64,000 bases of DNA from QHXM01 sp032160165 (GTDB lineage Bacteria; Acidobacteriota; Blastocatellia; Pyrinomonadales; Pyrinomonadaceae), in NCBI GenBank assembly GCA_032160165.1, contig JAVHWA010000182.1, forward strand, positions 31,581-95,580, given 5' to 3'. Made by a program: the position numbers and the translations under genes. Below the pieces are notes generated by a model. The model saw only the letters and a program-made list of their open reading frames with translations, searched no databases and was not told the DNA's origin. Shown piece by piece: positions 17,060 to 26,922 of the stretch; position 1 is the first letter of the stretch; each line of letters opens with the position of its first letter.

Positions 17060-17147
17060 TTATACGTGATAGGTGACAAGCCACTTAGGAGAGTTATGAG
17101 TTTTGAGTCTTAAGTTTTGAGTGAGACCCCCGGTCGCTCAGAACTCA
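17060..17147. repeat. Composite repeat of GTGATAGG and GAGTTTTGAGT words
   Basis: The array gagttatgagttttgagtc and taagttttgagtgag (17091-17124) pairs imperfectly with gctcagaactcagag (17135-17149). The histidine-kinase stop codon (17145-17147, minus strand) lies inside the right arm. A short tacgtgataggtgac stretch at 17062 is a remnant of the array type seen at 656-712. Confidence 0.65.
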
Positions 17148-18980
17148 GAGCTTCGCTTGGCTATCGGTGGCGGCATTGAGGCGGATGAAAAAAGTCGTGC
17201 TCAGTCCGAGCTCGCTCTCAAAAGTAATTTGACCATTGTGTAGTTGGACGGCGCGAAACGCCTGGGCCAGACCGATGCCGTTACCGCCCGGCTTGGTAGT
17301 GTAATAGAGATGGAAGATCTGATCGCGCGCCGCGGGCTCGATTCCCTTACCATGGTCCTTGATGGAAATGACGACATCTCCGTTTTCGCATCGAATGGTG
17401 GAGACCAGCAGGCGACCGCCGCGCTCCGCCGCCTGGAATCCGTTGATGATGATATTGAGAAACGCCTGCTTGAGCATATCAGCGTCGCCGGATATCTCAG
17501 GCAAGTGCGGTGAGAATGACCGCCAGACGGTCGAACCGCGCGCTTCTGCTTCCGGAGCAGCAAGCGCAAGCGTCTCCTCGAGAATCTGATTCACGTCTAG
17601 CGGCCGCAAATGTATCCTCGGCGGGCGAGTGAAATCGAGAAACGTTTGCACTACCCGATCAAGTCGTTGAATCTCAGTAGTAAGAATATCGAGTTGCGGT
17701 CGCGCGCCGTCGGCCGCAGGCGAAATCTTCTCCAGCTTGGATCGCAGCAGTTCCAGATGTATTACCATCGCGTTGAGTGGATTCTTTACTTCGTGCGCGA
17801 TACCTGAGGTAATGCGCGCGAAATCCGCCAGTCGCTCGGAGTAGTCCAACTGGGATTCCAACTTGGCAACGGTCTCTCGATCGTGCAGAGAGACGAGCGC
17901 GCCTACCGTTTCTCCGCGGTCCTTAATCGGCTGAATAGAGGCCACTATCGGCGGAGCGGAGTCACCATTAGTCGATGGAAGAGTTACCCGCGCGATCGCA
18001 TCGTGAGAATCGAGCGGGCTGGACGTTAATTTCACTAGTGGATGCCCGGCCCCAACTATGTCGACCAGCATCTGTCCTTCCATCGGTTGCTGGGAACCGA
18101 GAAGTGCTGCCACGCCGGGGCTGGCCAACATCACGCGCCCATCTGCGCTGACCAGGAGCAATCGCTCGTGTAGATTCTGCAGGATCTGTTGCAGACCCCC
18201 GCGGGCCTCGCGTAATTGTGAGCGATCGCCCGCGATCTGCCGGCTCAGTTGTTTAATCCTGTCGGCGACGGTTGCGATATCAGCACTCGCTCCGCTTGTA
18301 GCCGTCGTGGTGCTGGCGATCGCTCCATCTTCTAATTGCGCAATCGACGAGCTGATGGCGCGCAGCGGTGCTGTGATTAATCGCGATGAGCTGATAGCGA
18401 TGAACGTGGCAGCCGCGATCGCGGCCAACGCAAGCAGCAGGTTAGTGAGCAAGCTTTGCCAGATTTCCCCGCGAACAGAATCGAGGGAAACTCCCAGGCG
18501 CACGCGGCCAAATTCGTGGCCTTGATAAGCCAGCGTGCGCGAGTATTCATAACGCGCCGAGTCGTTCGACAACATCTGCCTGAGACGCGGTAACAGCGAC
18601 ACGCTGGCAAGCGAATCAAGCGTCGGGTGTGGCTTTGCCGCGGCCCCTTCGGGAACTTCCAGCAATGCCGTCCCCAACTGATCTTCAATCACTATCGAGG
18701 TAATTGGAGCGCCGCGTCGGACCACCGCTTCCGCAAATGTTCGCGCTGTTTGAGACTCTCGAATCGCCTTCTGCGGAGGATCGTTAGGCGAGGTGATGAC
18801 CGCCCCTTCGGCTGCGGTTGCCGCCTGCAAAGACACACCTTCGGCACGGTCTTTGAGGCTTGCGATCAACGAGCGACTAAGTTGAGCCATGTTTGCGGTG
18901 ATAAGAACGAAAGCGATGGTCGCTACCAGCAGCGTGATAAGCGTGATTTGCCGGCGCAGAAGAGCACTGCCGCCTCTCAT
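17145..18980 (-). CDS. Membrane sensor histidine kinase (NtrB/ZraS-like)
   Basis: A 611-residue kinase. TM1 is at about residues 12-32 (LITLLVATIAFVLITANMA), a sensor loop follows to about 180, then TM2 (LLLALAAIAAATFIAIS) and a HAMP segment. A PAS domain lies at about 265-375 with a coiled coil before it. HisKA has the phospho-His in SGIAHEVKNPLNAMVIHL, and the ATPase domain shows IIINGFQAAE, IKDHGKGI and GGNGIGLAQA. It overlaps the sigma-54 activator gene upstream by four bases, so it is almost certainly the cognate kinase. The signal sensed is unknown. Its stop codon lies inside a repeat arm. Confidence 0.92.
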   Translation of the reverse strand: MRGGSALLRRQITLITLLVATIAFVLITANMAQLSRSLIASLKDRAEGVSLQAATAAEGAVITSPNDPPQKAIRESQTARTFAEAVVRRGAPITSIVIEDQLGTALLEVPEGAAAKPHPTLDSLASVSLLPRLRQMLSNDSARYEYSRTLAYQGHEFGRVRLGVSLDSVRGEIWQSLLTNLLLALAAIAAATFIAISSSRLITAPLRAISSSIAQLEDGAIASTTTATSGASADIATVADRIKQLSRQIAGDRSQLREARGGLQQILQNLHERLLLVSADGRVMLASPGVAALLGSQQPMEGQMLVDIVGAGHPLVKLTSSPLDSHDAIARVTLPSTNGDSAPPIVASIQPIKDRGETVGALVSLHDRETVAKLESQLDYSERLADFARITSGIAHEVKNPLNAMVIHLELLRSKLEKISPAADGARPQLDILTTEIQRLDRVVQTFLDFTRPPRIHLRPLDVNQILEETLALAAPEAEARGSTVWRSFSPHLPEISGDADMLKQAFLNIIINGFQAAERGGRLLVSTIRCENGDVVISIKDHGKGIEPAARDQIFHLYYTTKPGGNGIGLAQAFRAVQLHNGQITFESELGLSTTFFIRLNAATDSQAKL

Positions 18981-20413
18981 ACTTGCTCGCCTGTCCTTCG
19001 CTGATAGTCAGGCTCGGGAGAGTTGCGATGTTCCACTTCAGGCATCTGCCCGCGCTCGCGGTAGAGTCGAACTTTGTTGTGAAGGGTCTTGAGGCTGATT
19101 CCCAGGAGCTCCGCCGCTCGCGTCTTATTGTTGTCGGTCTTATGCAAAGTTCGCAAGATCATCTGCCGTTCGAGCTCTTCGATCGGAGTACCGACCGGCA
19201 GAGAAAGCGTGTCCTCGCTTCGCACGCGCGCCCGTTGATCCACAGGATAGGGAGCAAGATGGTGACGCTCTATCTCTTCACCCGAACAGATAATCACAGC
19301 GCGCTCGATAGCGTTGCGCAGCTCGCGAACGTTACCCGGCCACGAGTGAGACTGCAGCACCTGAAGTGCGGAGGGTGCCAGGAAACGCGCGGGCCGCTTG
19401 TGCCTTTCGGCTAGCTGGACGACCAGATGTTGTGCGAGAAGCGGAAGGTCGTCTTTTCTATCACGAAGCGGGGGAAGCTCGATGGTGATGACGTTGAGCC
19501 GATAAAACAGATCTTCCCGAAGGCCTCCGCTCAGGACCGCCTCCTGCGGATTTTTATTTGTCGCCGCCAGCAGCCGCACGTCGATTGAGATTTCCTGCGT
19601 GCTGCCCAGGCGCCTGACCGTGCGCTCTTCGAGCACGCGCAGGAGCTTCGCCTGTAGCAACGTGGGCATCTCTGCGATTTCGTCGAGCAGGAGCGTTCCG
19701 CCATTCGCCAATTCGAAGCATCCCTGTCGCCGAGAGGCGGCGCCGGTGAACGCACCTTTTTCGTGTCCAAACAGCTCGCTTTCCATCAGCGTCTCAGGAA
19801 TAGCCGAGCAGTTGATCGCAACAAACTGGCCGCTTTGTCGCGGACTCAAATTATGAATGGTCCGAGCGACGAGCTCCTTGCCCGTGCCCGATTCGCCTGT
19901 GATCAAAACAGAAGCGGACGAAGGCGCCACCTGTTCGATCAAGTGATAAATCTGCCGCATCGGTTCTGACTTACCTACGAGTTCGCCGAAGGCGCCGCGG
20001 TCGCGCAACTGACGACGAAGCGCTTCGTTTTCGCGGCGGGCCTCTGAATATTCAACTGCGCGCTCGACCACGATGCGCAGCTTCTTCATGTCGATGGGCT
20101 TCTCGAAGTAATGGTACGCGCCCTCTTCCTGAATCGCGCGAAGCGCCATTTCGACCGAGCCCTGGCCGGTTAGGAGGATGACTGCCATCTCAGGGAAGCG
20201 CGACCGAATCTCTCGAAGCAGCGCGAAACCGTCCATTCGCGGCATCAGCACGTCCGTAATCACCAGCGCCGGCAAGAACTCCTCGGCTCGCGCCAGCCCG
20301 GCAACGCCGTCCGCTTCAGCTACAGTTTCGTAGCCTTCTGCCGCCAGCAGATCGCGCAATCCCTCGCCCGCCGCTTTCTCATCATCAACTATCAGTACCC
20401 GACCCTTGGCCAT
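18977..20413 (-). CDS. Sigma-54-dependent response regulator (NtrC family)
   Basis: A 478-residue activator. Receiver domain residues 1-120 with the phospho-acceptor Asp54 (VITDVLMPRMDG). AAA+ domain about 140-375 with Walker A GESGTGKELVAR, the sigma-54 contact loop GAFTGA, and Walker B GGTLLLDEIAEM. C-terminal Fis-type helix-turn-helix (NNKTRAAELLGISLKTLHNK). It would activate -24/-12 promoters together with RpoN, whose gene begins this window. It is the first gene of the pair and overlaps the kinase gene. No target promoter could be recognised. Confidence 0.95.
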   Translation of the reverse strand: MAKGRVLIVDDEKAAGEGLRDLLAAEGYETVAEADGVAGLARAEEFLPALVITDVLMPRMDGFALLREIRSRFPEMAVILLTGQGSVEMALRAIQEEGAYHYFEKPIDMKKLRIVVERAVEYSEARRENEALRRQLRDRGAFGELVGKSEPMRQIYHLIEQVAPSSASVLITGESGTGKELVARTIHNLSPRQSGQFVAINCSAIPETLMESELFGHEKGAFTGAASRRQGCFELANGGTLLLDEIAEMPTLLQAKLLRVLEERTVRRLGSTQEISIDVRLLAATNKNPQEAVLSGGLREDLFYRLNVITIELPPLRDRKDDLPLLAQHLVVQLAERHKRPARFLAPSALQVLQSHSWPGNVRELRNAIERAVIICSGEEIERHHLAPYPVDQRARVRSEDTLSLPVGTPIEELERQMILRTLHKTDNNKTRAAELLGISLKTLHNKVRLYRERGQMPEVEHRNSPEPDYQRRTGEQV

Positions 20414-20669
20414 GAAATGAAGTTTAGCATAGAGCTCGATGTGAATAGGGTGGCGGGCGACTGCTTGGTTACTGTGTCATGGCGTAAATCGATCACTTGT
20501 TTCTACACGTAGAGGTCGAAGAGAACGCAGAGAGATAGAAGGGATTGTGTGCTGGATCTCACCTTCTCAGACTGGAGAAATGGTTATTCTCTCTCTTCCT
20601 CCGCGATCTCTGCGACCTCTGCGTTTCAATCAACACTAATAGCGCAGGCAGTTCTGACCGGTTGAGATT
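20414..20669. repeat. Spacer with AGAGAACGCAGAG / CTCTGCGTT inverted repeat
   Basis: The left block agaggtcgaagagaacgcag (from 20511) and following agagatagaagg can pair imperfectly with the right block ctctctcttcctccgcgatc, then tctgcgacctctgcgtt (20589-20625). It lies between the regulator start and the hemD end. No ORF of note. Confidence 0.6.
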
Positions 20670-21473
20670 CTACTTCGAATAGTAATCTGCAATAGCGAGA
20701 GTCAGGGAAGCGACAGTTGATTCGGAGGGAAGGATATCGGTGCGAAGGCCCAGGTCTGTGGCCGTGGCGGCGGTGACTTCACCTATGCAAGCCACCACCA
20801 CGCCCTTCAGGACATGGCTGAGATCGGTCGTGTCGAACAGTTGGGCGAAGTTACTAACGGTCGATGAACTTGTGAAGGTTATGCAGTCTACTCCGCCGCC
20901 CGCGAGCAGCGCCTCGATCCGCCCGCGATCGGCGGTATCGGGTCGCACCGTACGGTAAGCGGGGACTACATCTACTCGGGCGCCGGCGTCTTCGAGAGCG
21001 TCGGGTAGGAAATCTCTTGCGACCGCCGCGCGCGGCATTAGAAAGTTCAAATGGTTCAGCTTGTCGCGCCCGCCCAAATAACTCTCGAGCGCTGCGAGGA
21101 TGCCTTCAGCCCTGAACTGTTCAGGAACAACGTCGACGTGAACGCGAGCTTCGCGCAGACGAACAGAAGTCGCTTCCCCTATCGCACAGACACGCAATTC
21201 GTCCATTTCACTTACGTCGCGGCCGAGCGCCTCTGCTCGTCGAAAGAAGTGGTCGACAGCATTGACGCTGGTGAAGATCAGCCAGTCATATCCGTAAAGA
21301 TTCTCGAGAGCCTGGTCCAGCAACGCATAACTCTCCGGCTCCACGATTTCAATTGTGGGACAGATGACGACACGCGCGCCCAGCCGCTCGAGGTCGGACG
21401 CGAGTCCCTCAGCCTTTGCGCGAGCGCGAGTGATGACTATTGTACGTCCTGAAAGTGGACCAGTAGCTCCCAT
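20670..21473 (-). CDS. hemD: Uroporphyrinogen-III synthase
   Basis: About 267 residues. It closes hydroxymethylbilane into uroporphyrinogen III. The family is divergent, but the layout is typical: LSGRTIVITRARAKAEGLAS at the N-terminus, IFTSVNAVDHFF, VCAIGEATSVRLRE, and CITFTSSSTVSNFAQLF with VVACIGEVTAATATDLGL in the second domain. ATG 21473 is chosen; the open frame extends upstream into hemC but lacks family similarity. It lies 58 bases after hemC on the same strand and completes the hemX-A-C-D operon. Confidence 0.92.
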   Translation of the reverse strand: MGATGPLSGRTIVITRARAKAEGLASDLERLGARVVICPTIEIVEPESYALLDQALENLYGYDWLIFTSVNAVDHFFRRAEALGRDVSEMDELRVCAIGEATSVRLREARVHVDVVPEQFRAEGILAALESYLGGRDKLNHLNFLMPRAAVARDFLPDALEDAGARVDVVPAYRTVRPDTADRGRIEALLAGGGVDCITFTSSSTVSNFAQLFDTTDLSHVLKGVVVACIGEVTAATATDLGLRTDILPSESTVASLTLAIADYYSK

Positions 21474-21531
21474 CGATGAAAGTAACGCTGGCGTTGTCAA
21501 CCAACGCTGGGCAGCGATAGGGCGTTCGCTC

Positions 21532-22482
21532 CTAAGTAGAAGTGTCTCGATGCGACATGGCAAGAATTGCAGAAGCGCCGGATGCCAGAAGTTGTTCGGC
21601 GAGCGACTCTCCCAGTCTCGCGGCGTCATTTACATGGCCTTCGATGGAATTGCGCTCGATTCTCTCTCCGGCCTCATCCGCAACCAGCCCATATAGGACG
21701 AGGGACTCGCCTTTCACAACACCATGGGCCGCGATCGGCAATTCGCAACCGCCGCCCAGCGCGCGCAGAAAAGCCCTCTCAGCGGTGCAGGCCGCCCTCG
21801 TTTCAGCATCTTCAAGCGCGCCCAGAAGCCCCGACGTTTCGAGTTCCTCCGCGCGCGTTTCTATCGCCAGCGCCCCCTGACCGACAGCGGGCACCATCTC
21901 GGCTATGTCGATGGTTGCGCTGATACGGTCCGCCATTCCCAATCGACGCAAACCCGCCGCGGCCAAAATCACCGCGTCATATTCACCCGAGTCCAGCTTG
22001 CGAAGCCGCGAATCGACGTTCCCACGCAGTTCTTTAATGACGATATCAGGGCGGAGATGTTTTAGCTGTGACGAACGACGCGGGCTTGATGTCCCAACGA
22101 CGCAGCCCGTAGGCAAGTCCGAGATGGACCCATGGTTGAGTTCAAGCCCGGGTCGAACAACCAGCGCATCCCGAGGATCCTCTCGCTCGGTAATCGTGGA
22201 GATGGTCAGCCCGGCGGGCATTGTGGTTGGCAAATCCTTCAGAGAGTGGACGGCGAGATCGATGCGTCCCTCGCGCAACGCATCTTCGAGCTCCTTCGCG
22301 AAAACGCCTTTGCCTCCGATTGCAGCAAGAGGCGCATCCTTTAGGATGTCGCCGGAAGTTTTAATGATTTGGACTGAGATTGTCAGGTTCGGATGAGAAA
22401 AGGCGAGCCGCTGCTTAACCCAGTCGGCCTGACGAAGCGCGAGTTTGGACCCACGAGAACCTATGACGAGGCGGTCTTTCAT
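21532..22482 (-). CDS. hemC: Porphobilinogen deaminase (hydroxymethylbilane synthase)
   Basis: A 316-residue enzyme that joins four porphobilinogens. Family motifs: IGSRGSKLALRQADWV at the start, VHSLKDLPTTMP, GTSSPRRSSQLKHLRPD, ELRGNVDSRLRKLD, and the dipyrromethane-cofactor cysteine in LGGGCELPIAAHG. Length is normal. It lies between hemA and hemD on the minus strand. Confidence 0.96.
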   Translation of the reverse strand: MKDRLVIGSRGSKLALRQADWVKQRLAFSHPNLTISVQIIKTSGDILKDAPLAAIGGKGVFAKELEDALREGRIDLAVHSLKDLPTTMPAGLTISTITEREDPRDALVVRPGLELNHGSISDLPTGCVVGTSSPRRSSQLKHLRPDIVIKELRGNVDSRLRKLDSGEYDAVILAAAGLRRLGMADRISATIDIAEMVPAVGQGALAIETRAEELETSGLLGALEDAETRAACTAERAFLRALGGGCELPIAAHGVVKGESLVLYGLVADEAGERIERNSIEGHVNDAARLGESLAEQLLASGASAILAMSHRDTST

Positions 22483-22535
22483 ATGCAGTCGAATGATGCC
22501 GGACTGGGCTCATATCAAGGGTGTAAACCGATTTC

Positions 22536-23852
22536 CTATGTCTCGTTCGTGTCGTCTGTCTCGTTCGGCTCGGGTTCTTCGCCGTCGCTTTCCAGTCCGA
22601 AGCTATCACGCCACGCCTGCACGGCTTCACTGCCGCCCTCGTCGTAAGTCCGCTTTAGCCGATTAAGAATTGGATGAGATATCTTGTTGACGGTCGCGAT
22701 AAGCAAAGCTTCGATGGAGCGCTCCTGGTCGGGAGACAAATCGCCCAGGCGATGCCTCTGTCGCGAGAGCTCGTTGCGTGCGATGTCCTGCAGCCTCTGG
22801 CGGAGCGCCCCAAGGGTGGGACCGATGTCCAGAATGCGGGCCGACTGCTGAAACTGCATCACCTCGGATTCCACGATCAATGACGCGCGCTCTGCTTCGC
22901 GTTCGCGCTCGCGTATGTTCGATGCGATCACGGACTCGAGATCGTCGATATCAAAGAGGAACAGATTCGGAATCTCTCCCACCGCAGGGTCAATGTTTCG
23001 GGGGACAGAGATGTCTATGAAGAAGGCCGGTCGGTTCCTGCGCATTTCGAGTGATTGGCGCGCAATAGCGGGAGTGATCAGATGCTCGCTTGCGGTTGTC
23101 GAACAGATCACGATGTCTGCCTCAGCAAGCGAAGTTGGCAGGCGCGAGAACTCCACCGCCTCGCCTCCGAACTGAGAAGCAAGCCGGCGCGCCGTTTCGT
23201 CAGTCCGATTGGTGACCAGTACACGCGACACGCCGGCGTTGATAAGATGCTTCGCCGATAGTTCTGCCATCTCACCCGCGCCCACGAGCAGCACCGTGCG
23301 GCCCTTCAGCTCTCCGAAGATCTTGCGTCCGAGTTCGACGGCCATAAAGCTTATCGATACGGCCGAGGCTGCGATGCCCGTCTCAGTGCGCACACGCTTG
23401 GCAACGCGAAATGCCTGATGAACAAGACGGTTCAAAACCCGCCCAGCCGTACCCGCGGAAACCGCCAGCGAGTATGCGTGTCGCACTTGGCCCAGCACCT
23501 GCGGCTCGCCAACCACCATCGAATCGAGCGAAGAAGCTACGCGAAAAACGTGACGCACCGCCGCATCGTCTGCGTGACTGTAGAGATGAGTATTGAAATC
23601 CTCGTAAGCAATCGACCGCGAGCGGCTGAGAAATCCTGTGATGCGGTCCTTGCCCTGCTCCCAGCGCTCGCCAACCGTCGCGGCTATCACTTCAACGCGA
23701 TTGCAGGTTGAAACGATCAGGCCTTCGTCCACAATCTCACCGTCGACCAGCGACCGCAGGCCCGCTGAGCACGACTCGTCAGAGAACGCCAGGCGCTCGC
23801 GCAGTCCGACAGGCGCGGTTTTATGATTGAGACCGACGACGATTATTGCCAT
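22536..23852 (-). CDS. hemA: Glutamyl-tRNA reductase
   Basis: A 438-residue enzyme for the first committed step of C5-pathway heme synthesis. It shows IIVVGLNHKTAPVGLRERLA, the catalytic cysteine in VSTCNRVEV, the glutamyl-binding SLDSMVVGEPQVLGQV, the NADPH site VLLVGAGEMAELSAKHL and a C-terminal dimerisation helix region. The tail is acidic and low-complexity. It sits 54 bases before hemC and about 93 bases after the HemX-like gene. Confidence 0.96.
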   Translation of the reverse strand: MAIIVVGLNHKTAPVGLRERLAFSDESCSAGLRSLVDGEIVDEGLIVSTCNRVEVIAATVGERWEQGKDRITGFLSRSRSIAYEDFNTHLYSHADDAAVRHVFRVASSLDSMVVGEPQVLGQVRHAYSLAVSAGTAGRVLNRLVHQAFRVAKRVRTETGIAASAVSISFMAVELGRKIFGELKGRTVLLVGAGEMAELSAKHLINAGVSRVLVTNRTDETARRLASQFGGEAVEFSRLPTSLAEADIVICSTTASEHLITPAIARQSLEMRRNRPAFFIDISVPRNIDPAVGEIPNLFLFDIDDLESVIASNIREREREAERASLIVESEVMQFQQSARILDIGPTLGALRQRLQDIARNELSRQRHRLGDLSPDQERSIEALLIATVNKISHPILNRLKRTYDEGGSEAVQAWRDSFGLESDGEEPEPNETDDTNET

Positions 23853-23945
23853 AGAAGCAGCAGTCAGGAATTGTTTCGAGCGCGATCACTCGTCATCGCT
23901 TTCATGGAGCGGCGATGAGTCGCCGCACTCCAAAACAGGTCGAGT

Positions 23946-24770
23946 CTAACCGAAAACATGATAACCACCGAAAAGACGCGTACCCAGAAAAGTGCAGAGT
24001 ACCAAACCGAAACCCGCTACCCCCATCCATGCGGCCCTGCGACCGCGCCATCCAGCCGAAGCCCTGTAGAGAATTAAAAGCAGGTAGAGCAGCCAAGTCA
24101 GGACGGCAAAGATCTCCTTGGGATCGTTATGCCAAAGTCTGTTATCGCGCGAGGAGGACCAGATCATTCCCACAAGTATGCCAAGCGTCAATAGCGTCCA
24201 TCCTATGCCGACTGTGTTGGTGGCGATGTCGTTGATGGTGGTCAACGATGGCAATCGATGGAAAATCGCACTAAAGGTTTTGTTTTTCAGCTCGCGCTCC
24301 TGCAGCAGATACATGATGCTGGCAATGAAAACCAGGAAGAAGGCGGCGTATGCGAAGATCAGCAGCGTTGTATGAATGGGAAATAGCCACGCCGCGTTTG
24401 CGTCGGTTACCGTTCCCGTGGCTGCCGCAGAGGAGGTGTCACGCGTGATGCTCGCGATAAAAGTCATCACCGCGACGAGCGGCAAGGTGAAACTTCCCAG
24501 TGCCTGCGTTCGGTAGCGATAAATGACCAGGGCGTATGTCGCCACCAGCGTCCACGCAAGAAACGACAGCGTCTCTCGCAATCCAAACAGCGGATAGCGG
24601 CCTTCGACAGTCCAGTCGGTTATCAGCCAGACCGTATGCAGAACAAAACCGAAGGCAAGCGACCCGAGCGTGATGCGCTCTAGCGTTCGCCGCTTGTTAA
24701 CGAACGCCAGGATCGCATGAATAGCGGCGATCACGTATGCGGCGAGAACCGTTAGTAAGAGAGGTTTCAT
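23946..24770 (-). CDS. CcsA/HemX-like cytochrome c assembly membrane protein
   Basis: A 274-residue protein with about eight hydrophobic helices, matching the CcmC/CcsA/HemX superfamily: RYPLFGLRETLSFLAWTLV near residue 80, a histidine in LFPIHTTLLIFAYAAFF, and SRDNRLWHNDPKEIFAVLTW. Members handle or sense heme; the HemX branch sits next to hemA and affects glutamyl-tRNA reductase level in Bacillus. Here it directly precedes hemA on the same strand, which favours the HemX reading. Confidence 0.85.
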   Translation of the reverse strand: MKPLLLTVLAAYVIAAIHAILAFVNKRRTLERITLGSLAFGFVLHTVWLITDWTVEGRYPLFGLRETLSFLAWTLVATYALVIYRYRTQALGSFTLPLVAVMTFIASITRDTSSAAATGTVTDANAAWLFPIHTTLLIFAYAAFFLVFIASIMYLLQERELKNKTFSAIFHRLPSLTTINDIATNTVGIGWTLLTLGILVGMIWSSSRDNRLWHNDPKEIFAVLTWLLYLLLILYRASAGWRGRRAAWMGVAGFGLVLCTFLGTRLFGGYHVFG

Positions 24771-25041
24771 CTTCAGGCAAGAATTGCGGGTTCAGCCTGC
24801 ATTGTAATGGAGAAAGGAAATGCGGGACAAGCCGAGGGGCGGATGAGTCTTGTCCAGGTCGGGCGGAGAAAGGCGCAGTTATAGCCGGTTGATTCACAGA
24901 GGAGTCGAAAGTCTAGCCTTCGAGGAGTCGTCCGATCGGCGGAATATTAATCGATCAGCGATCCAATTCATACCCCGGTTGCTGCTTGTTGATCGTGCAC
25001 ACTCGTGCTAGTTTCGCAGCAAACCACAGAGGAGTTGGCGG
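24771..25041. other. Divergent intergenic region between hemX-like and acyl-CoA dehydrogenase genes
   Basis: No ORF or clear repeat. It should hold divergent promoters, but none is clear enough to mark. Confidence 0.4.
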
Positions 25042-26187
25042 GTGAATTTTGAGCTGACGGAAGAACAGCGGATGGTGCAGGCATCGGTGCGCGAGTTTGC
25101 CAATGCGGAAATCGCGCCGCGCGCACACGAATACGACGAGCAATCGCGTTTTCCTCGCGAGCAACTGAAGGGCCTGGCGGAGCTTGGCCTTTTGGGAATG
25201 ACGACCCCTGAAGAGTGGGGCGGCGCCGGCTTCGACACCGTCTCTTACGCACTGGCGCTGGAGGAGATCGCGCGAGCCGACGCATCGGTATGCGTGATAG
25301 TTGGAGTGACTAACTCAGTCTGTTGCTATCCTCTGTTGACGTTTGGAACTGAGGAACAGAAGCAAAAGTACCTGGTGCCGCTGGCGCGCGGCGAGGCGCT
25401 CGGGGCGTTCTGCTTATCCGAACCGCAGGCGGGTTCCGATGCAACCAATTTACGAACACGGGCCGTTCGTGATGGTGACTCTTATGTGATCAACGGCACC
25501 AAGTCATGGGTGACGAGTGGCGGCGAGGCACAGACCTATATCGTGATGGCAGTGACAGCCAGAGAGGCGAACAAGACGGAGATCACTTCCTTTATTGTCG
25601 AAGGCGACACACCCGGTCTCACAGTCTCCGCCATCGAGCACAAAATGGGACAGCGCGCGTCGCAGACCGCAGAGATGAGTTTCGTGGACGTACGAGTACC
25701 TATTGAGAATGTGCTCGGCGGGGAAGGGGGCGGGAAGCGACTCGCATTCAATAGTCTCGATTACGGACGTGTGGGAATCGGAGCCCTTTCAACCGGCATT
25801 GCGCAGGGCGCGCTCGATGAATCTATAAAGTATTCCAGGGACAGACAGGCATTCGGTCAGGCGATCTCGGAGTTCCAGGCGATCAAGTTTAAGCTCGCAA
25901 ACATGGCTACCGAGATTGATGCCGCGCGCCTGCTCACGTTGCGTGCAGCTTCGTTGAAGGATGCTGGAGACAACCGCGCAGGATACTACGCTGCCATGGC
26001 GAAGCTATTTGCTTCCGAGATGGCTAACAGAGTCTGCGCCGACGCTGTACAAATCCACGGCGGCAACGGCTACTCTCGCGACTACGCGGTGGAACGAATG
26101 TATCGCGACGCGCGCGTGACTACGATTTACGAAGGAACGAGTGAGATCCAACGGATGGTGATCTCGAAAGAAATCCTAAAAGGGTGA
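25042..26187 (+). CDS. Acyl-CoA dehydrogenase (short-chain/butyryl type)
   Basis: A 381-residue flavoprotein that oxidises acyl-CoA to enoyl-CoA and passes electrons to ETF. The order is typical: N-terminal helical domain (FELTEEQRMVQASVREFAN), FCLSEPQAGSDATNLRT, GTKSWVTSGGEA, and the C-terminal domain with AFGQAISEFQAIKFKLANM, QIHGGNGYSRDYAVERMYRD and TIYEGTSEIQRM. The last segment carries the glutamate used as catalytic base in short-chain members. GTG 25042 is supported by gaggag upstream. Acyl chain preference is not readable with certainty. Confidence 0.95.
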   Translation: MNFELTEEQRMVQASVREFANAEIAPRAHEYDEQSRFPREQLKGLAELGLLGMTTPEEWGGAGFDTVSYALALEEIARADASVCVIVGVTNSVCCYPLLTFGTEEQKQKYLVPLARGEALGAFCLSEPQAGSDATNLRTRAVRDGDSYVINGTKSWVTSGGEAQTYIVMAVTAREANKTEITSFIVEGDTPGLTVSAIEHKMGQRASQTAEMSFVDVRVPIENVLGGEGGGKRLAFNSLDYGRVGIGALSTGIAQGALDESIKYSRDRQAFGQAISEFQAIKFKLANMATEIDAARLLTLRAASLKDAGDNRAGYYAAMAKLFASEMANRVCADAVQIHGGNGYSRDYAVERMYRDARVTTIYEGTSEIQRMVISKEILKG

Positions 26188-26343
26188 CGGGTGCCAGCTC
26201 CCGGCAACCCAGTAGCAGTTACAGTTTTCAAGTTTCATATTCGAAGGCCTGAAGCCTCCAACCTCTGCCCTGAAACTTGAAAGCCAATACTGACATCTGG
26301 TCCCCGGTCCCCGGCCCCCGGAACCCGGAACCCGAGACCCTTT
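26188..26343. repeat. Nested composite repeat (GAAACTTGAA and GGAACCCGG words) before the HD gene
   Basis: The inner pair is agttttcaagtttcatattc (26223) with cctgaaacttgaaag (26269-26283). The outer pair is gggtgccagctcccggcaac (26189) with the ggtccccggtccccggc and ggaacccggaacccgag array (26299-26338). The array ends 5 bases before the ATG of the HD gene. Confidence 0.7.
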
Positions 26344-26922
26344 ATGCCTAATCGAAACGATGCATGGGAGCTGCTTTGCGAATACACCAAGGGCGATAGC
26401 CTGCGTAAGCATGCTCGCGCGGTCGAGACAGCCATGCGCGCATGTGCGCCACGTTATGGTGGCCCCGATGCCGATGTCGATGAGTGGGGCATGGTGGGAC
26501 TGCTCCACGACTTCGATTACGAAATGTTTCCCACCGCGGAGGAACATCCATTCAAGGGCGCAAACATCATGTGCGGGCGCGGCTATTCGGATCGCATGAT
26601 CAGAGCGATCCTTGGACATGCGACCTATACTGGTGTGCCTCGAGATACGACGATGGCCCGGGCGCTCTTCGCTACCGACGAGCTATGCGGTTTTTTGGTG
26701 GCCTGCGCCCTCGTTCGTCCCAGTCGCAGCCTCGATGACATGGAAGTGTCGTCAGTCAAGAAAAAGCTAAAGGACAAGGCGTTCGCTCGTACGGTCAATC
26801 GCGATGATATACGGCAGGGAGTAGCCGAGCTCGAGGTTGACCTCGACGAGCACATACGTTTTGTAATCGATGCCCTGCGCCCCGTCCAGCGAGAGATCGG
26901 CTTGAACCAGCTCGACCATTGA
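26344..26922 (+). CDS. HD-domain hydrolase
   Basis: A 192-residue cytoplasmic protein. The HD motif is in MVGLLHDFDYEMF, preceded by a conserved histidine (LRKHARAVETAM) and followed by RAILGHATYTG and ALFATDELCGF. It fits the small HD phosphohydrolase family (HDIG-like, often annotated as hydrolase or nucleotidase); the substrate is unknown. ATG 26344 abuts a repeat array and has no Shine-Dalgarno sequence. Confidence 0.85.
   Translation: MPNRNDAWELLCEYTKGDSLRKHARAVETAMRACAPRYGGPDADVDEWGMVGLLHDFDYEMFPTAEEHPFKGANIMCGRGYSDRMIRAILGHATYTGVPRDTTMARALFATDELCGFLVACALVRPSRSLDDMEVSSVKKKLKDKAFARTVNRDDIRQGVAELEVDLDEHIRFVIDALRPVQREIGLNQLDH

Noticed and set aside
20414..20669. Sigma-54 promoter upstream of the NtrC-like gene
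   Set aside because: No TGGCAC-N5-TTGC match was found in the spacer.
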